DNA of 64,000 bases from positions 24,649-88,648 of the forward strand of contig JBLRWO010000016.1 of assembly GCA_047921215.1 (NCBI GenBank), read 5' to 3'. The notes beneath the pieces were generated by a model. It did not search any database. It worked only from the letters and a program-made list of their open reading frames with translations, and was not told the DNA's origin. Of the stretch, positions 25,885-35,798 are shown piece after piece. Origin of the DNA: RECM01 sp047921215. Its GTDB lineage: Bacteria; Bacteroidota; Rhodothermia; Balneolales; Cyclonatronaceae. The stretch's first letter is position 1. Each line of letters starts with the position of its first letter. Made by a program: the position numbers and the translations under genes.

Positions 25885-28428
25885 ATGGTTACCAACATCC
25901 GATTGTTCATCAACATACGACGCGCCAGTACCCTGTTAATCATCCTGGTACTGCTCGGAAGCGTTTCACTAAATGCACAAACACTTCCATTTCCCGTTTT
26001 TTCACACGAGGCGGGCACCTTTACCGAACCATTTGACCTGATCCTGACTGCCGAAGGCAACCCGGTTATCCGGTATACCACTGATGGTACACTGCCTGGC
26101 CCGGGAGCCAGTCAATTTGACCCCGACAATCCCATCGCCATATCCGGTTCCGTGATGATCCGTGCAAGGACGTTCCAGGACGGCAGTGAGCCGGGCGGGG
26201 TGGTCACCAAAATATACAGTCAGCTGCATCCGGGTGTGGCCGGATTCGATTCCAACCTGCCCCTGGTTATCGTACACCAGTTCGACGACGTTTTTGACCG
26301 CTGGGGCGAATACCGGTCCACGGTCGGTTTTTCAGTGATAGATGTAAATGAAGATGGCCGTGCCCGGCTGCTGACCGACAACCTGCACCTTCAAAGCCTG
26401 AGTGAATCCAATTACCGCGGATCCAGTTCTCTCGGGTTTCAAAAAAAACAGTTCGGGGTTCGGCTGATCGATGATGCCGGTGAAAACCGGAACGAACCGC
26501 TACTGGGGATGCCGTCAGAAAACAACTGGATCATGAGTGCCCCCTACGACGACAAAACCCTGATCCGTAATGCCATTGCCTACGACCTGAGCCGGGATAT
26601 GGGGCGATATGCTCCAAGGCTCCGTTATGTTGAACTGTTTCTGCATGATGGCAACGGCCCGCTCACGGCGGGCAACTATCACGGTGTTTACATGCTTACA
26701 GAGCGGGTTAAGTGGGACAACAACCGGGTAAACATCACCAAATTGACCCCCGACGACAATGCCGAACCTGAAATAACCGGCGGATACATCATCAATTACG
26801 ACCGGGGCAAAGACTTTACCAGTTCCCACTGGGGAACCCCTTTTATACTGATCAGGCCCTCGCCCGAAGATATTACACCGCAACAGCGCACCTGGATATC
26901 GAACTACACCGGCGGGCTGGAAGCCGCGCTTTTTGGTTCAAACTTCAAGGATCCCGATAACGGCTACGCCGCATGGCTCGATACAGACTCCTTTGTCGAT
27001 TATCATCTGATAGTGGAGGCTCTTAAGGAGATGGACGGATTCCGTCTGAGTACCATGATGCACAAAGACCGCGGCGGCAAAATGGTGATGGGCCCTATAT
27101 GGGATTACAACCTGAGTACCGGCAATTACGATGGCCCCTGGAGCGGCGCCCCAACCGGATGGTACCACACCCATCTCAATCCCACCCAATACCTGAACGG
27201 GTGGTACACCCGTCTTTTTCAGGACGAGAACTTCAGCCGCCGGTACAGCGACCGCTGGTGGCAGCTGCGCGAGGGTCCTTACGCAACCGAACATATCGTT
27301 AATATCATCCGCGGTTATGCCGAGCTGCTTGAAGAAGCCCAGGAACGCAACTTCGTGCGGTGGCCCATACTTGGTGAGTGGGTTTGGGAGCACAGTCGTG
27401 TAGGATATGATACCTGGGAAGCAGAGATCGAGTGGCTGGTTGGCTGGGTGGAACAGCGCATGGCCTGGATAGACACTCAAATGCCCGAACCTTCCGGTCA
27501 GCCTGAATCCCGGCTCCGCTATTTCTGGTATTTCGGTGACGAAATGGTAAACAATACGCCTCTTGAAACGGTTGAAGCCACCTATTCCCTGGTAGAGCAG
27601 GCAGTAATCCGGTATGAGTCAGCCCTCGACGGATATCCGTTTACATCGGCACACCCCCTGTGGAGGAAAGCCTCTATGGAGCGCCGCAACCAACCCACCG
27701 ACATCAACTATCATCCGGAGGGAAACCAGGGCCGCCCATACGATCAGAACACCATGCGTGCCCTGCAGGTGAGGCAGCCATTCGCCGGTGATGGTGGCGA
27801 AAACACGCTCATATTTGAAATGCCCACATCAGGCCTCGAAGGGGTGCGCTTCAGCTTTGCTGCCATGGATGAGGGGGCGGCCAGCGCCCTGCTCATCGAC
27901 TACTCGACGCAGGAGGGAATTCCGGCATGGTCAAGTGAAGGACTGCAGCATGACCGTTTCCCCCTCGACAGCCTGTACCGGCACTACACCATAGATTTCA
28001 GCGGCGTTGACGATACTATGGATAATCCCGATTTCAGGGTACGGATCCGGTTCGATGGCCCCGATATGACGGCAGATAATGGCAACCGGGTCTCCTTCAA
28101 TAACATCAGCCTTGAAACGGTACCCGATACTACCACTAATATCGATGATGACCCCGGAAAGCCTGTCGAGTTCCGGCTCTATCAGAATTATCCGAACCCG
28201 TTTAATCCCGGTACCATCATCCCCTTTGAAATTCCCGTTGCCAGCGACATCAAACTGGAAGTTTTTGATGTGCTCGGAAGGAAAGTTGCCACTCTTATCG
28301 ATGAATTCAAGGTTACGGGGAGGTACGAGGTGCCATTTGATGCGACCGGTCTTGCCAGTGGTGTTTACATTTACAGGTTAACGGCCCGTAATAACGTGGA
28401 ATCCCGCAGGTTAACGATCGTAAAATAA
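25885..28428 (+). CDS. Secreted CotH kinase-domain protein with chitobiase-type N-domain and T9SS tail
   Basis: Start placed at ATG 25885, which begins a signal peptide (cleavage near SLNAQ). Residues ~20-105 form a chitobiase C-terminal-like domain (PVIRYTTDGTLPGP ... VMIRARTFQDG). Residues ~115-530 are the CotH kinase region (RGSSSLGFQKKQFGVRL; DKTLIRNAIAYDLSRDMG; YHGVYMLTERVKWDNNRVNI; DTDSFVDYHLIVEALKEMDGF; GPIWDYNLSTGN). A ~150-residue domain follows, then the T9SS sorting domain (NYPNPFNPGT). CotH proteins are atypical kinases in spore coats, while the role of secreted bacterial ones is unclear; in cellulosomal contexts they join glycan-active systems. Confidence 0.88.
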   Translation: MVTNIRLFINIRRASTLLIILVLLGSVSLNAQTLPFPVFSHEAGTFTEPFDLILTAEGNPVIRYTTDGTLPGPGASQFDPDNPIAISGSVMIRARTFQDGSEPGGVVTKIYSQLHPGVAGFDSNLPLVIVHQFDDVFDRWGEYRSTVGFSVIDVNEDGRARLLTDNLHLQSLSESNYRGSSSLGFQKKQFGVRLIDDAGENRNEPLLGMPSENNWIMSAPYDDKTLIRNAIAYDLSRDMGRYAPRLRYVELFLHDGNGPLTAGNYHGVYMLTERVKWDNNRVNITKLTPDDNAEPEITGGYIINYDRGKDFTSSHWGTPFILIRPSPEDITPQQRTWISNYTGGLEAALFGSNFKDPDNGYAAWLDTDSFVDYHLIVEALKEMDGFRLSTMMHKDRGGKMVMGPIWDYNLSTGNYDGPWSGAPTGWYHTHLNPTQYLNGWYTRLFQDENFSRRYSDRWWQLREGPYATEHIVNIIRGYAELLEEAQERNFVRWPILGEWVWEHSRVGYDTWEAEIEWLVGWVEQRMAWIDTQMPEPSGQPESRLRYFWYFGDEMVNNTPLETVEATYSLVEQAVIRYESALDGYPFTSAHPLWRKASMERRNQPTDINYHPEGNQGRPYDQNTMRALQVRQPFAGDGGENTLIFEMPTSGLEGVRFSFAAMDEGAASALLIDYSTQEGIPAWSSEGLQHDRFPLDSLYRHYTIDFSGVDDTMDNPDFRVRIRFDGPDMTADNGNRVSFNNISLETVPDTTTNIDDDPGKPVEFRLYQNYPNPFNPGTIIPFEIPVASDIKLEVFDVLGRKVATLIDEFKVTGRYEVPFDATGLASGVYIYRLTARNNVESRRLTIVK

Positions 28429-28468
28429 TCTCCGCGGATTCTTTTACGAAGCGTTATACCTCTTCCTG

Positions 28469-28671
28469 TTCATCCGCCAGGCAGTATTGCACGGGGCATT
28501 GTGGCGATGCATCATTGCATCATTTGGCCAGCTGTAAATGATTCATCCGCCAGGCAGTACTGCACGGGGCATTGTGGCGATGCATCATTGCATCATTTGG
28601 CCAGCTGTAAATGATTCATCCGCCAGGCAGTACTGCCGGGGCATTGAAGCCATGCATCATTTGGCCAGCAG
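28469..28671. repeat. 73-bp tandem repeat, 2.8 copies, ending in the 3' end of a GH16 gene
   Basis: Units at 28469-28541 and 28542-28614 (73 bp each, nearly identical) and a shortened, diverged third from 28615 that runs into the last codons of the minus-strand GH16 gene. Each unit holds TCATTTGGCCAGC, the complement of that gene's final Leu-Ala-Lys-stop, so the terminal segment has been copied outward. Confidence 0.85.
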
Positions 28672-30789
28672 CATTTTCTGTGTCTTGCTGAAAGTAGGGG
28701 TTCTGAGATGATACAGATATACACCACTTGCCAGGCCGGAGGCATCGAAAATGACTTCATGTCGGCCCGCGCTGAACGTACCGGTGGCGAGGGTTGCCAC
28801 ACGCTGCCCCATCACATTATACACATCAAGTGAAACCTGGTCCTGCCCGGGCAGATCGAACTGAATTACGGTTGTGGGGTTGAACGGGTTCGGGTAATTT
28901 TGCCTCAGGGCAAAATTCACAGGCATGCCGGAACCCGGATTATCCAGTGAGGTCCCCACACGTTCCGCATCTACATCAAGATCGTCGAAATACCAGGTGA
29001 AATTTTCGCTGCCATCCCCGATCTGACCCTGCTGGAAATCAAATATGAGGGTTATCAGGTCCCATTCCCTTTCAAATCCGGCTTCGCTCATGTTCCAGGT
29101 CATCTCTTCCCACTCACCGCTGGTAGTTGTGGGCATGGCAATCTCATAGTCCTGCACACCAAATCGCTGTTCCACTTTCATCAGTACCGGAACCCCGGTG
29201 CGGGGCGACCAGACCTTCATGGTTATGGTATGTTTCTCCGCACTGAAGACAAACTTGTCGTCCAGAATCATGAATGCACCGCCCCAGAAAGCACCACCTT
29301 CTTTAACCATCTTCCCGACATGGCCCGAATCGTTCAGATCGTCGGGATAGGGGTTTTCGATGACGGTAATCTCGCCCCCGCTGAACCCCAGGAAGGCCTG
29401 GGCCCATGCGAATCTCGTGTTTTCAAAGTTCAGGGGCAGGGTGACCGGGATCTGGCCCTGCGGTGTACCGGGATCATCAAATACAGCACCAAATACATCG
29501 AGATCGTCGAAATACCAGGTAAAATCTTCACCACCGTCCCCGACCTGACCCTCTTCAAAGTCAAAAATTAGTGTGATGATGTCCCATTGTGTAGTGTATG
29601 CAGAGGGGTCAACGGTCCATGTAAGGGTTTCCCACTCCCCGCTGGTGGTGGTACGCTTCGCTGTCTCAAACTCCAGATCACCGTTTTGTTGCTCTGTTTT
29701 CATGAGGATGAGGACATCGCTGCGGGGCGACCAGACTTTCATGGATATGGTATTCCTGTCGGCATTAAAGGAGAAGGAGCGATCAGTTCTGAAAAACGCC
29801 CCGCCCCAGAAAGCTCCGCCGCCCTTAACCATCTTGCCCACACGGTCGCTGCTGTTTGTACCGTCGGGACCGGGGTTTTCAACCATAGTAACCTCGCCCC
29901 CGTCGAAACCGGTGAAAGCGGCATCCCAATCGTAGAACCGGTCTTCGAACATCAGCGGGAGGGCTGTACCGAAGATGGCATCCGCATCCTGGTATACCCG
30001 GACATAGTCTATAACCATCTCCTGCGGGAAAACGGTGTTGGCGCCGGGGCTGCCCGGCCAGTTGCCACCCACGGCCACATTCATAATCATGTGGAACCGC
30101 TGGTCGAAGGGGGCCGGAAACCCCTGGTCTTTGCTGAACCAGTCGGTTTGTGTCTGATAGAGTTCACCATCCACATACCATCGAATTTCACCATGTTCCC
30201 ATTCGAGGGCAAACGTATGAAAATCGTCGTTAAAAATGCCGGACCCCAGCGTGTACGAATCGCCGGTGTAGGTGTGTGGCGGGCCATAGTGCAGGGTGCC
30301 GTGAACAACATCCGGTTCGTGCCCGACCAGTTCCATGATGTCGATTTCTCCGCTGGCGGGCCAGCGCCCGTATACGGCATCGGTAGGCATCATCCAGATG
30401 GCCGGCCACAGGCCGCGCCCGGTCGGTAATTTGGCCCTTACCTCAATACGGCCGTACCTCCAGTCGCCCTTGTTGATACTGCGGATGCGGGCCGAGGTGT
30501 AATCCATCCCCTCAAAGGTTTCCTCCCGGGCAACGATATGAAGATTACCGTTCTGAATGAAAATGTTATCCGGGCGGTCGGTATAGTACTGCAGTTCACT
30601 GTTTCCCCAGCCGCTCAGTCCCTCAGCTGCACCGGTACCATACTGAAATGACCATTTTGAGGTGTCGAGTTCAGCAGCATCAAATTCATCTGCCCAAACG
30701 AGCTGCCAGTTCTGGGCCTGCGTGCCGGCGGGCAACATGATAACGATACCTGTCAGTGCCATCAGTATTGCTGCAAGTGATTGTTTCAT
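28657..30789 (-). CDS. GH16 glucanase with two tandem accessory modules and T9SS domain
   Basis: Signal peptide (to ~GTQAQ), GH16 catalytic domain (residues ~27-270; Glu148-IDIM-Glu153), then two ~155-residue repeats of one beta-sandwich-like module. Each module contains GKMVK.GGAFWGGAF, TI.MKVWSPR, TTTSGEWE and FTWYFDDLDV. The C-terminus is a T9SS sorting domain (NYPNPFNPTT). The modules look like carbohydrate-binding units, and a related module is in the protein at 36512. ATG 30789 is chosen because GGAG lies 6 nt before it; ATG 30801 is possible. Close relative of the GH16 at 24654 in the catalytic part. Probably binds and cuts beta-glucan at the cell surface. Confidence 0.93.
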   Translation of the reverse strand: MKQSLAAILMALTGIVIMLPAGTQAQNWQLVWADEFDAAELDTSKWSFQYGTGAAEGLSGWGNSELQYYTDRPDNIFIQNGNLHIVAREETFEGMDYTSARIRSINKGDWRYGRIEVRAKLPTGRGLWPAIWMMPTDAVYGRWPASGEIDIMELVGHEPDVVHGTLHYGPPHTYTGDSYTLGSGIFNDDFHTFALEWEHGEIRWYVDGELYQTQTDWFSKDQGFPAPFDQRFHMIMNVAVGGNWPGSPGANTVFPQEMVIDYVRVYQDADAIFGTALPLMFEDRFYDWDAAFTGFDGGEVTMVENPGPDGTNSSDRVGKMVKGGGAFWGGAFFRTDRSFSFNADRNTISMKVWSPRSDVLILMKTEQQNGDLEFETAKRTTTSGEWETLTWTVDPSAYTTQWDIITLIFDFEEGQVGDGGEDFTWYFDDLDVFGAVFDDPGTPQGQIPVTLPLNFENTRFAWAQAFLGFSGGEITVIENPYPDDLNDSGHVGKMVKEGGAFWGGAFMILDDKFVFSAEKHTITMKVWSPRTGVPVLMKVEQRFGVQDYEIAMPTTTSGEWEEMTWNMSEAGFEREWDLITLIFDFQQGQIGDGSENFTWYFDDLDVDAERVGTSLDNPGSGMPVNFALRQNYPNPFNPTTVIQFDLPGQDQVSLDVYNVMGQRVATLATGTFSAGRHEVIFDASGLASGVYLYHLRTPTFSKTQKMLLAK

Positions 30790-30886
30790 CATAATCTCCA
30801 TTGTTTAAATATATTGTACAGAACAGGACCCTTTATGCGCTTTACGTGCCTGTATCAGTTAAAAGAATCCGGCGATCCGGCCGGAA

Positions 30887-31050
30887 GGTTCATGATCAGC
30901 AGGCTTGTGACCGGATTACAACTGACAGGAAGTTTCCTTATCAGATGACACGTGACGAGACGACAACTGACCGCAGGTTTCCTTATTAGTACGCTTGTGG
31001 CGAGACGGCTACTGCCCGGACGTTTCCTGATCAGAAGGCACGAGACTTGC
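30887..31050. repeat. 45-bp tandem repeat, about 3.6 copies
   Basis: Units start at 30887, 30932, 30977 and 31022, each beginning like GTTTCCTTATCAG and sharing GTGRCGAGACGACAACTGACC-type blocks. Lies between the GH16 gene and the susD end, in a ~395-bp non-coding stretch. The 15-codon period leaves a short plus frame open through two units, but a stop breaks it. Confidence 0.8.
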
Positions 31051-31123
31051 TGTACAATGTCAAGTGTTTGGATGATCAGCGGGTACTACTATCCATGCTG
31101 CGAACAGTTGCTGTAACAGAAAA

Positions 31124-31156
31124 TCACCGGCCGATGCAATAAACATCGGCCGGTGA
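31124..31156 (-). terminator. Terminator of the susC-susD operon
   Basis: A 13-bp perfect stem (TCACCGGCCGATG with CATCGGCCGGTGA), a 7-nt loop, and a short T-run (ATTTTC) on the minus strand, 28 nt past the susD stop. Confidence 0.8.
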
Positions 31157-31184
31157 TTACTCAATCGCGTCCATTCATTCAGTC

Positions 31185-32729
31185 TCAGTAACCCGGATTC
31201 TGCACCAGGGTTTGATTTGACAGATTGATTTCGGATTCGGGAACGGGCAGCAGGCCGAGTCGGTCTGTGCGGAAATTAATCGGTACATCCGGTGTTGCCC
31301 GGGCATTGATTGTATTCGCTGCCGTATTCAGTCCCATTCTCAGCAGATCCCAGTAGCGCATACCTTCACCGGCAAATTCGAGCCGCCGTTCGGCCATGAT
31401 GTTCTCCCGGGTAACCGGAATCTGAACAAAGTTATCACCGTAGGCACGTCTTCTTACCTGGTCGAAATAGTCCTGCGCATTGGGCGAACCAAGTTCTGCT
31501 GCCATCAACAGTACGTCGGCAAAGCGGACGACAGGACGGTTATACGGCCAGTTGAACTCCACATTAACAGCCGGTGTATCGCCCCGGCGGGGATAAAACT
31601 TCTTAAATGCGAATCCCTGCCACTGGAACATTTCTGCTGCATTGTGGCGCACATTTTCCGCTACCGGATCCAGGATGGTGGCGAAATAGCGGGAATCGTT
31701 AGCCTGATCAAATGCAGCCACCAGGTCGGGTGTAACCGGCTGGAACGACCATCCTCCGGCATAGTTTACATTAAAACCAACTCCCCGAAGTCCGGACATT
31801 GTTGCCGTCCAGTTACCGATGGAACCATTCAGAAAGCCCCAGTCGCCGAAGGATGTGGTTATGTGCTGCACCGAAAAGATGGCTTCATTATTATTGTTGC
31901 CCGCACGGCCCCACAGATTGGCAAAGTTCGGCAACAGGGCATGACCACTGTTCTGGATCACATCCTCAAGATGCGCCAGTACCTCCTGGCGTGATACCGG
32001 CAAATCACCGATGCCGAAAACGGGCTTGGCATAATCCTGATGGTACAGATAAACCCTGCCCAGCATCGATTTGGCAGCCCAGGCCGAGGCCCGGCCGGCT
32101 TCAGCAGCCGGAATGTTCGTTCTCAAATCCGGAATAATTTCCACCAGCTCCTGAGCGATGAAATTGTACACCTCTTCAGGACTGTTCTGGGGTACTTCAA
32201 TATCGGCAGCAACCAGAGGGCGGGTAAATTGCGGGACGTATCCGTAAAACCGGACAAGGTCAAAATAGAACAGTGCGCGGAGGAAACGGGCTTCAGCCGC
32301 AAATATCCTTCTTGTTTCTTCACTATCGAAATCGATTTCATCGATATACTGGAGCAGCAGGTTTGCCCTGTAAATACCAGTATACCGGTCTGACCACAAT
32401 CCGAGTGCCTTGCCGTTGGTAACGGCAATGTTGTGGGCGTTGAATTCCACAATCTCGGGCTGGTCGCCCGGGCCGGATCCACCGGCATAGGCATCATCCG
32501 ACAAAACGTTCGATATTAAATCAAACGGATGGAAACCAAAGTTGCCGCGACCGTGCGAAAACGTGGTCACTTCATATATGGCGTACAGTGCCTGTTCGGC
32601 ATCACTCTGCGACTGGAAAAAATTGTCCTGTGTCCGTTCTACGGGCGGTTTATGATCTAAAAAATCATCAACACAACCACCCGTGAGTAACAGGACGGTA
32701 AACGTAAGTATAAAGGATAGCTTCTTCAT
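31185..32729 (-). CDS. susD: SusD/RagB-family surface glycan-binding lipoprotein
   Basis: A 514-residue outer-surface lipoprotein (LLTGGC, Cys19) of the SusD family. N-terminal DDFLDHKPPVERTQDNFFQSQSDAEQALYAIYE, central FAAEARFLRALFYFDLVRFYGYVP (a classic SusD helix) and C-terminal RRLEFAGEGMRYWDLLRMG are all seen. It forms the lid of the SusC channel and hands oligosaccharides to it. It lies 18 nt downstream of susC in one operon closed by a terminator. The gene symbol is by family, not orthology. Confidence 0.95.
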   Translation of the reverse strand: MKKLSFILTFTVLLLTGGCVDDFLDHKPPVERTQDNFFQSQSDAEQALYAIYEVTTFSHGRGNFGFHPFDLISNVLSDDAYAGGSGPGDQPEIVEFNAHNIAVTNGKALGLWSDRYTGIYRANLLLQYIDEIDFDSEETRRIFAAEARFLRALFYFDLVRFYGYVPQFTRPLVAADIEVPQNSPEEVYNFIAQELVEIIPDLRTNIPAAEAGRASAWAAKSMLGRVYLYHQDYAKPVFGIGDLPVSRQEVLAHLEDVIQNSGHALLPNFANLWGRAGNNNNEAIFSVQHITTSFGDWGFLNGSIGNWTATMSGLRGVGFNVNYAGGWSFQPVTPDLVAAFDQANDSRYFATILDPVAENVRHNAAEMFQWQGFAFKKFYPRRGDTPAVNVEFNWPYNRPVVRFADVLLMAAELGSPNAQDYFDQVRRRAYGDNFVQIPVTRENIMAERRLEFAGEGMRYWDLLRMGLNTAANTINARATPDVPINFRTDRLGLLPVPESEINLSNQTLVQNPGY

Positions 32730-32747
32730 GATGGTATATTGTTAATT

Positions 32748-35700
32748 TTAAAAATCAATGTTGACGCCCATGGTAAAAGTGCGGGCCTGGGGATAGATAT
32801 TCCGGTCGATGCCCACATCGAGCGCCCAGCCAGAACCGATTTCAGGATCGTGGCCTGAGTAACCTGTAAACGTTAACAGGTTCTGGGCACTGCCATAAAC
32901 ACGTACCCTGGCTGCTCCCGCCCGCTGTACAATGCGGGTTGGCAGTGTGTAGCCGAGGCTCACATTACGCAGTCTCACGTAGGAACCGTCTTCCACAAAG
33001 AAGTCTGACGGCCGGGTGAAGTTACCGTTGGGATCCATGATGGTGACCCGCGGATGGGTTGTGGACGGGTTTTCTTCTGTCCAGCGGTTCAGCACATCGG
33101 CTTTCCAGTTGGGCATGTTCAGGTCGTGCCGGCGTGTACCACCGGTAAAGATGTCGTTGCCGAAAGATCCATACCAGAACATGTTGAAATCCCAGTTTTT
33201 CCAGTTCAGATCCATATTGAATCCGGTTGTGAAATCGGGATACGGATTACCGATCTGTACCCTGTCTTCGGCAGTGATCTGACCGTCGTCGTTAACATCA
33301 ATAAAAATCATATCGCCCGGAACCGCATTGGGTTGTATGATGGTACCATCGGTTGACCGGTGGTTCTGAATCTGTTCCACATTCTGGAAGATACCTCCGG
33401 TTTTGTACCCCCAGAAAAAGGCAATGGGATGTCCCACCATGGCCATAGCCACATTATCCATCGAGGTGGATACACCCGCGCCGAACAACCTGCCTTCTTC
33501 ATTGTTGATCTGCGTCATTTCGTTCTTGTTGTAGGTACCGGTGAGACTGAAATTCATCTGCCAGTCGCCGGAAGTACGCCGGTAACCGGACTCCACTTCA
33601 AAACCGGTGTTTCTCACGTTCCCGCCATTGATAACAGGAGGTGAGTTGCCAATAAAGAACGGTATGGGTGCGGCCAGCAGCAGGCCTTTCGTGTCTTTTC
33701 TGTAGAAGTCGAGATTCAGGTAGATCTGATCGTTACGGAAAGCACTTTCAATACCAACGCTGGTCTGTTCAGACGTTTCCCATTTGAGACCGGGATTGGC
33801 AATCTGACCGGGATAGGCACCTGTAACCAGTGCGGGAGTTACACCGAAACCATATCCTGCGTGTGTGGTAATACGCGGGGTAAAATTGAACTGTCCGATA
33901 TTATCACTTCCGTTTTGGCCCCAGCCGCCTCTCAGTTTAAGAAAACTGAAGATGTTCTGGTCATCGAGGAAATCCTCTTCTGTAAGAACCCATCCCAGGG
34001 AGAATGCGGGGAAAAGTGCCCAGCGGTTATCGGGACCGAACTTGGATGAGCCGTCGTACCTGATTACACCTTCAAGCATGTACCTGTTGTTGTAGTCATA
34101 GTTCACACGCGAGAAGAACGAGGCAATAGACTCGAGTCCGAGCCCACCCCAGTTGCTCTGGTTGTCTTCATCGGTACCTACCGAGAGCCACGCGTTCTCG
34201 AACGACTCCATGCTCAGATTGAACGCAACCCCACCCAGGTATTCATTCCGGTGCGAGAGCATTTCAAAACCACCCAGCACACTGAAGTTGTGATTCTGAA
34301 TGGCCTGCGTGTAACGCAACACATGGCTGGTCTGCCAGGTGATCCATTTATTCTGCTCCTGCAGGGCCGATGTGGTAGAGTTCGACACATTTCCGCCCAG
34401 GCTGTAGATCGGGTTGAACGTGCGGTTATTGCCGTAGGTAAGCTCCAGGTCAAGCGTCGACCGGATGCTGAGGTTGTCAAGGATGTTGAAATTACCGTAG
34501 ACACCGCCCACGAATTTATCTTCCTTCCACTGCGAGTTGATAATATCGATAGAAGCGACCGGGTTTACCACCTCCTGTGAAGCATAGGGAGACTGGGCGA
34601 AGGTGCCATCCTCATTACGAACCGGAGTAACCGGATCGATATTGGAAACGCGGGCCATGATACCACCAAATTCCTCATTCGGATTGATACCCTCTGTGAT
34701 TTTGTTGGTATAATTTACGCGGCTGCCATAGGTGAGTCTGCCGCGCTTGTGGTCCGAATTCATCCGTATTGTAAAGCGCTCGTAGTTTGATTTTCCCCGC
34801 GCAACGATACCATCCTGCTGGCGGTACGACATGGAGAGCATGTAGGTAGATGTGCCCGAGCCGCCCGACAGTCTGAGACTGTGATCGGCCACCGGTGCAT
34901 TATAATAGAATACTTCATCCTGCCAGTCTGTGCCCGATCCGATTTCAGCAATCCGGTCATCGATATCAGGAAACGGAATAGTACGACCGTCGTTGGCAAA
35001 ACTTTCGTTCATGATCCTCATGTAGTTGGGAGCATCAAGAAGATCCGTTTTTTTCCACGGGCTTTGCACACCGAGATATCCGTGGTAGGAAACCTGGATG
35101 GGACCCTGCTTGCCTGAGGCTGTGGTAATCATGACCACACCGTTGGCACCGCGTGCTCCGTAGATGGCGGTTGCTGATGCATCCTTGAGAACCTCAATCG
35201 AAGTGATATCGCTGGGGCTCAGAAAATCGATGCCACCAACCGGCATTCCATCAACCAGGTAGAGTGGATCGGCGTTACCGGTGGTACCAATACCGCGGAT
35301 CCGTACGGTTGCTCCGGAACCGGGCTGTCCGGAATTTTGCATCACCATAACACCGGCCGTTCTGCCCTGCAGGGCCTGTTCAACACGAAGTGATGCTGAT
35401 TGTTCAATCTGTTCGGCCCCGATTCTCGATATGGAGCCGGTAACCAGGCTTTTTTGCTGCAGGCCATAACCCACAACAACAAACTCTTCGCCCATAAGGA
35501 TATCGGGCTCGAGTTCGACATTGATTTCACGGTTTCCCTCTATACCGATTATTCTGGATACGTACCCGATATAGCTGAATATGAGGTTGCCCTCCAAACC
35601 CTGAACAGTAAGAGAATACTGCCCGTCAACATCGGTGGTTGTTCCAAAACTTGTACCCTGTAGTACTATGTTTACACCAATCAGGGGTTCACCGGTCTGG

Positions 35701-35798
35701 GAATCAACTACCGTTCCGCTCACGGCCTGGCTTCTGGCCCCGATCGTGACGGCAAATAACATTACAAAAAGAAGTAGTAGCGATTTAAAATTTTTCAT
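32748..35798 (-). CDS. susC: SusC/RagA-family TonB-dependent transporter
   Basis: ATG 35798 begins a signal peptide (MKNFKSLLLLFVMLFAV, cleavage near GARSQ). Next come a carboxypeptidase-like regulatory domain (VSGTVVDSQTGEPLIGVNIVLQGTSFGTTTDVDGQYSL), the TonB box/plug (IRGIGTTGNADPLYLVDGMPVGG; DITSIEVLKDASATAIYGARGANGVVMITT, a SusC signature) and a 22-strand barrel ending in MGVNIDF. It imports glycan fragments across the outer membrane with its SusD partner. The nearby GH16 enzymes suggest beta-glucan oligosaccharides (inference). Confidence 0.96.
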   Translation of the reverse strand: MKNFKSLLLLFVMLFAVTIGARSQAVSGTVVDSQTGEPLIGVNIVLQGTSFGTTTDVDGQYSLTVQGLEGNLIFSYIGYVSRIIGIEGNREINVELEPDILMGEEFVVVGYGLQQKSLVTGSISRIGAEQIEQSASLRVEQALQGRTAGVMVMQNSGQPGSGATVRIRGIGTTGNADPLYLVDGMPVGGIDFLSPSDITSIEVLKDASATAIYGARGANGVVMITTASGKQGPIQVSYHGYLGVQSPWKKTDLLDAPNYMRIMNESFANDGRTIPFPDIDDRIAEIGSGTDWQDEVFYYNAPVADHSLRLSGGSGTSTYMLSMSYRQQDGIVARGKSNYERFTIRMNSDHKRGRLTYGSRVNYTNKITEGINPNEEFGGIMARVSNIDPVTPVRNEDGTFAQSPYASQEVVNPVASIDIINSQWKEDKFVGGVYGNFNILDNLSIRSTLDLELTYGNNRTFNPIYSLGGNVSNSTTSALQEQNKWITWQTSHVLRYTQAIQNHNFSVLGGFEMLSHRNEYLGGVAFNLSMESFENAWLSVGTDEDNQSNWGGLGLESIASFFSRVNYDYNNRYMLEGVIRYDGSSKFGPDNRWALFPAFSLGWVLTEEDFLDDQNIFSFLKLRGGWGQNGSDNIGQFNFTPRITTHAGYGFGVTPALVTGAYPGQIANPGLKWETSEQTSVGIESAFRNDQIYLNLDFYRKDTKGLLLAAPIPFFIGNSPPVINGGNVRNTGFEVESGYRRTSGDWQMNFSLTGTYNKNEMTQINNEEGRLFGAGVSTSMDNVAMAMVGHPIAFFWGYKTGGIFQNVEQIQNHRSTDGTIIQPNAVPGDMIFIDVNDDGQITAEDRVQIGNPYPDFTTGFNMDLNWKNWDFNMFWYGSFGNDIFTGGTRRHDLNMPNWKADVLNRWTEENPSTTHPRVTIMDPNGNFTRPSDFFVEDGSYVRLRNVSLGYTLPTRIVQRAGAARVRVYGSAQNLLTFTGYSGHDPEIGSGWALDVGIDRNIYPQARTFTMGVNIDF

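Noticed and set aside
28469..28671. Possible CRISPR or phage attachment repeats
   Set aside because: 73-bp units are contiguous and copy the neighbouring gene end; no integrase or spacers.
30801..30989. Short plus-strand repeat protein
   Set aside because: Only two repeat units are open before a stop, no signal or ribosome site; it is the 45-bp non-coding repeat.
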